From NCBI GenBank assembly GCA_027858555.1, contig JAQICP010000113.1, forward strand, positions 1 through 6,198: a DNA stretch of 6,198 bases, read 5' to 3'. This DNA comes from Vallitaleaceae bacterium. Lineage in GTDB: Bacteria > Bacillota > Clostridia > Lachnospirales > Vallitaleaceae. Within the stretch, counting starts at the first letter, position 1; the number at the start of each line of letters is the position of its first letter. The translations under genes were made by a program, and so were the position numbers. Positions 5,675 to 6,198 of the stretch are shown piece by piece. Below the pieces are notes generated by a model that saw only the letters and a program-made list of their open reading frames with translations, was not told where the DNA came from and searched no databases.

Positions 5675-6198
5675 ATGATCAAAAGCATGACAGGATTTGG
5701 TAGAGGTGAACACACGATTGATAACAAAATAATTACCGTAGAAATGAAGTCTGTCAATCATAGATATTTAGATGTTAATATCAGAATGTCTAGAAAGTTG
5801 AATTTTCTAGAGAATCACATACGTCATATTATTAAGAATCGTTTGTCTAGGGGGAAGATAGATCTTTACATCAATTATGAGGACCATTCTACTAAAAAAG
5901 AAGTGATTCAGTATAATGAAGCATTAGCTTATGAATACATGTCTCATTTTGATCGCATCAGTACACAGTTTGATATTGAAAATGATATTAAGGTTTCACA
6001 TATAAGTCGTTATCCCGATGTCCTCAAACTAGAAGAACAAGATGACGATAATGAAGACATCTTTAAAGAACTTCTTGAAACTTCGGTTAATCTTGCCATT
6101 GATAAGATGATTATTGCACGTGAGAAAGAAGGTTCTTTACTGAAAGTGGACCTCCTTGAAAAACTGGAGTTAATCACTAAAGGCTTAGATGTCATCAA
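5675..6198 (+). CDS. yicC: YicC/YloC-family endoribonuclease, 3' end outside the window
   Basis: The frame is open from ATG 5675 to the window end: 174 of about 290 expected codons. The start MIKSMTGFGRG is diagnostic for the family, followed by VEMKSVNHRYLDVNIRM (about residues 24-40) and LSRGKIDLYINYE (58-70), all in the YicC N-terminal domain. The segment IAREKEGSLLKVDL (about 148-161) leads into the C-terminal domain, which is cut off. Members such as E. coli YicC and B. subtilis YloC are reported endoribonucleases active on structured or small RNAs; the in vivo targets here are unknown. AGAGGA (5665-5670) serves as ribosome binding site four bases before the ATG. In clostridia and bacilli this gene usually leads a remA-gmk-rpoZ cluster, which I would expect just past the window, but that cannot be seen. 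Confidence 0.95.
   Translation, partial: MIKSMTGFGRGEHTIDNKIITVEMKSVNHRYLDVNIRMSRKLNFLENHIRHIIKNRLSRGKIDLYINYEDHSTKKEVIQYNEALAYEYMSHFDRISTQFDIENDIKVSHISRYPDVLKLEEQDDDNEDIFKELLETSVNLAIDKMIIAREKEGSLLKVDLLEKLELITKGLDVI

Noticed and set aside
6010..6198. Minus-strand open frame at the window end
   Set aside because: Antisense of the YicC coding sequence; low-complexity serine-rich product typical of a shadow frame.

Overview
The window is AT-rich, with short intergenic spaces, AGGAGG-type ribosome binding sites and near-consensus sigma-A promoters. This points to a low-GC Gram-positive bacterium, most likely an anaerobic clostridium of the Lachnospirales type. That placement is inferred from protein families and codon style; nothing here fixes a genus. 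I find no mobile element, CRISPR array, rRNA or tRNA, and nothing I would call a new biological system.

Layout. The 3' part of a low-specificity threonine aldolase gene (1-842, +) is followed after 65 bases by a RarD-type EamA permease (908-1783, +). Next is about 470 bases with no convincing gene (1784-2253). It holds a 14-bp GNRA-capped hairpin and a decaying 10-nt tandem repeat that runs through the stop codon of the next gene. A large M3-family zinc oligoendopeptidase lies on the minus strand (2254-3954). Its promoter interlocks with that of the divergent gene for a small alkyltransferase-like (ATL) DNA-lesion-binding protein (4101-4397, +), which seems to begin at a non-standard AUA codon. 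A solitary short-type argC (4657-5610, +) follows, with a long AT-rich leader that carries a strong promoter, an ArgR-like operator candidate and a perfect inverted repeat. The 5' part of a yicC/yloC-family RNase gene (5675 to the window end, +) closes the window; its promoter -35 element overlaps the last codons and stop of argC.

How the genes relate. These are mostly unlinked housekeeping functions: amino-acid turnover (threonine aldolase, oligopeptidase), amino-acid synthesis (ArgC), small-molecule transport (RarD), DNA damage tolerance (ATL) and RNA metabolism (YicC). Only the threonine aldolase-rarD pair looks likely to share a transcript. The most interesting points are the AUA start of the ATL gene, the 10-nt repeat at the end of the peptidase gene, and the argC leader.
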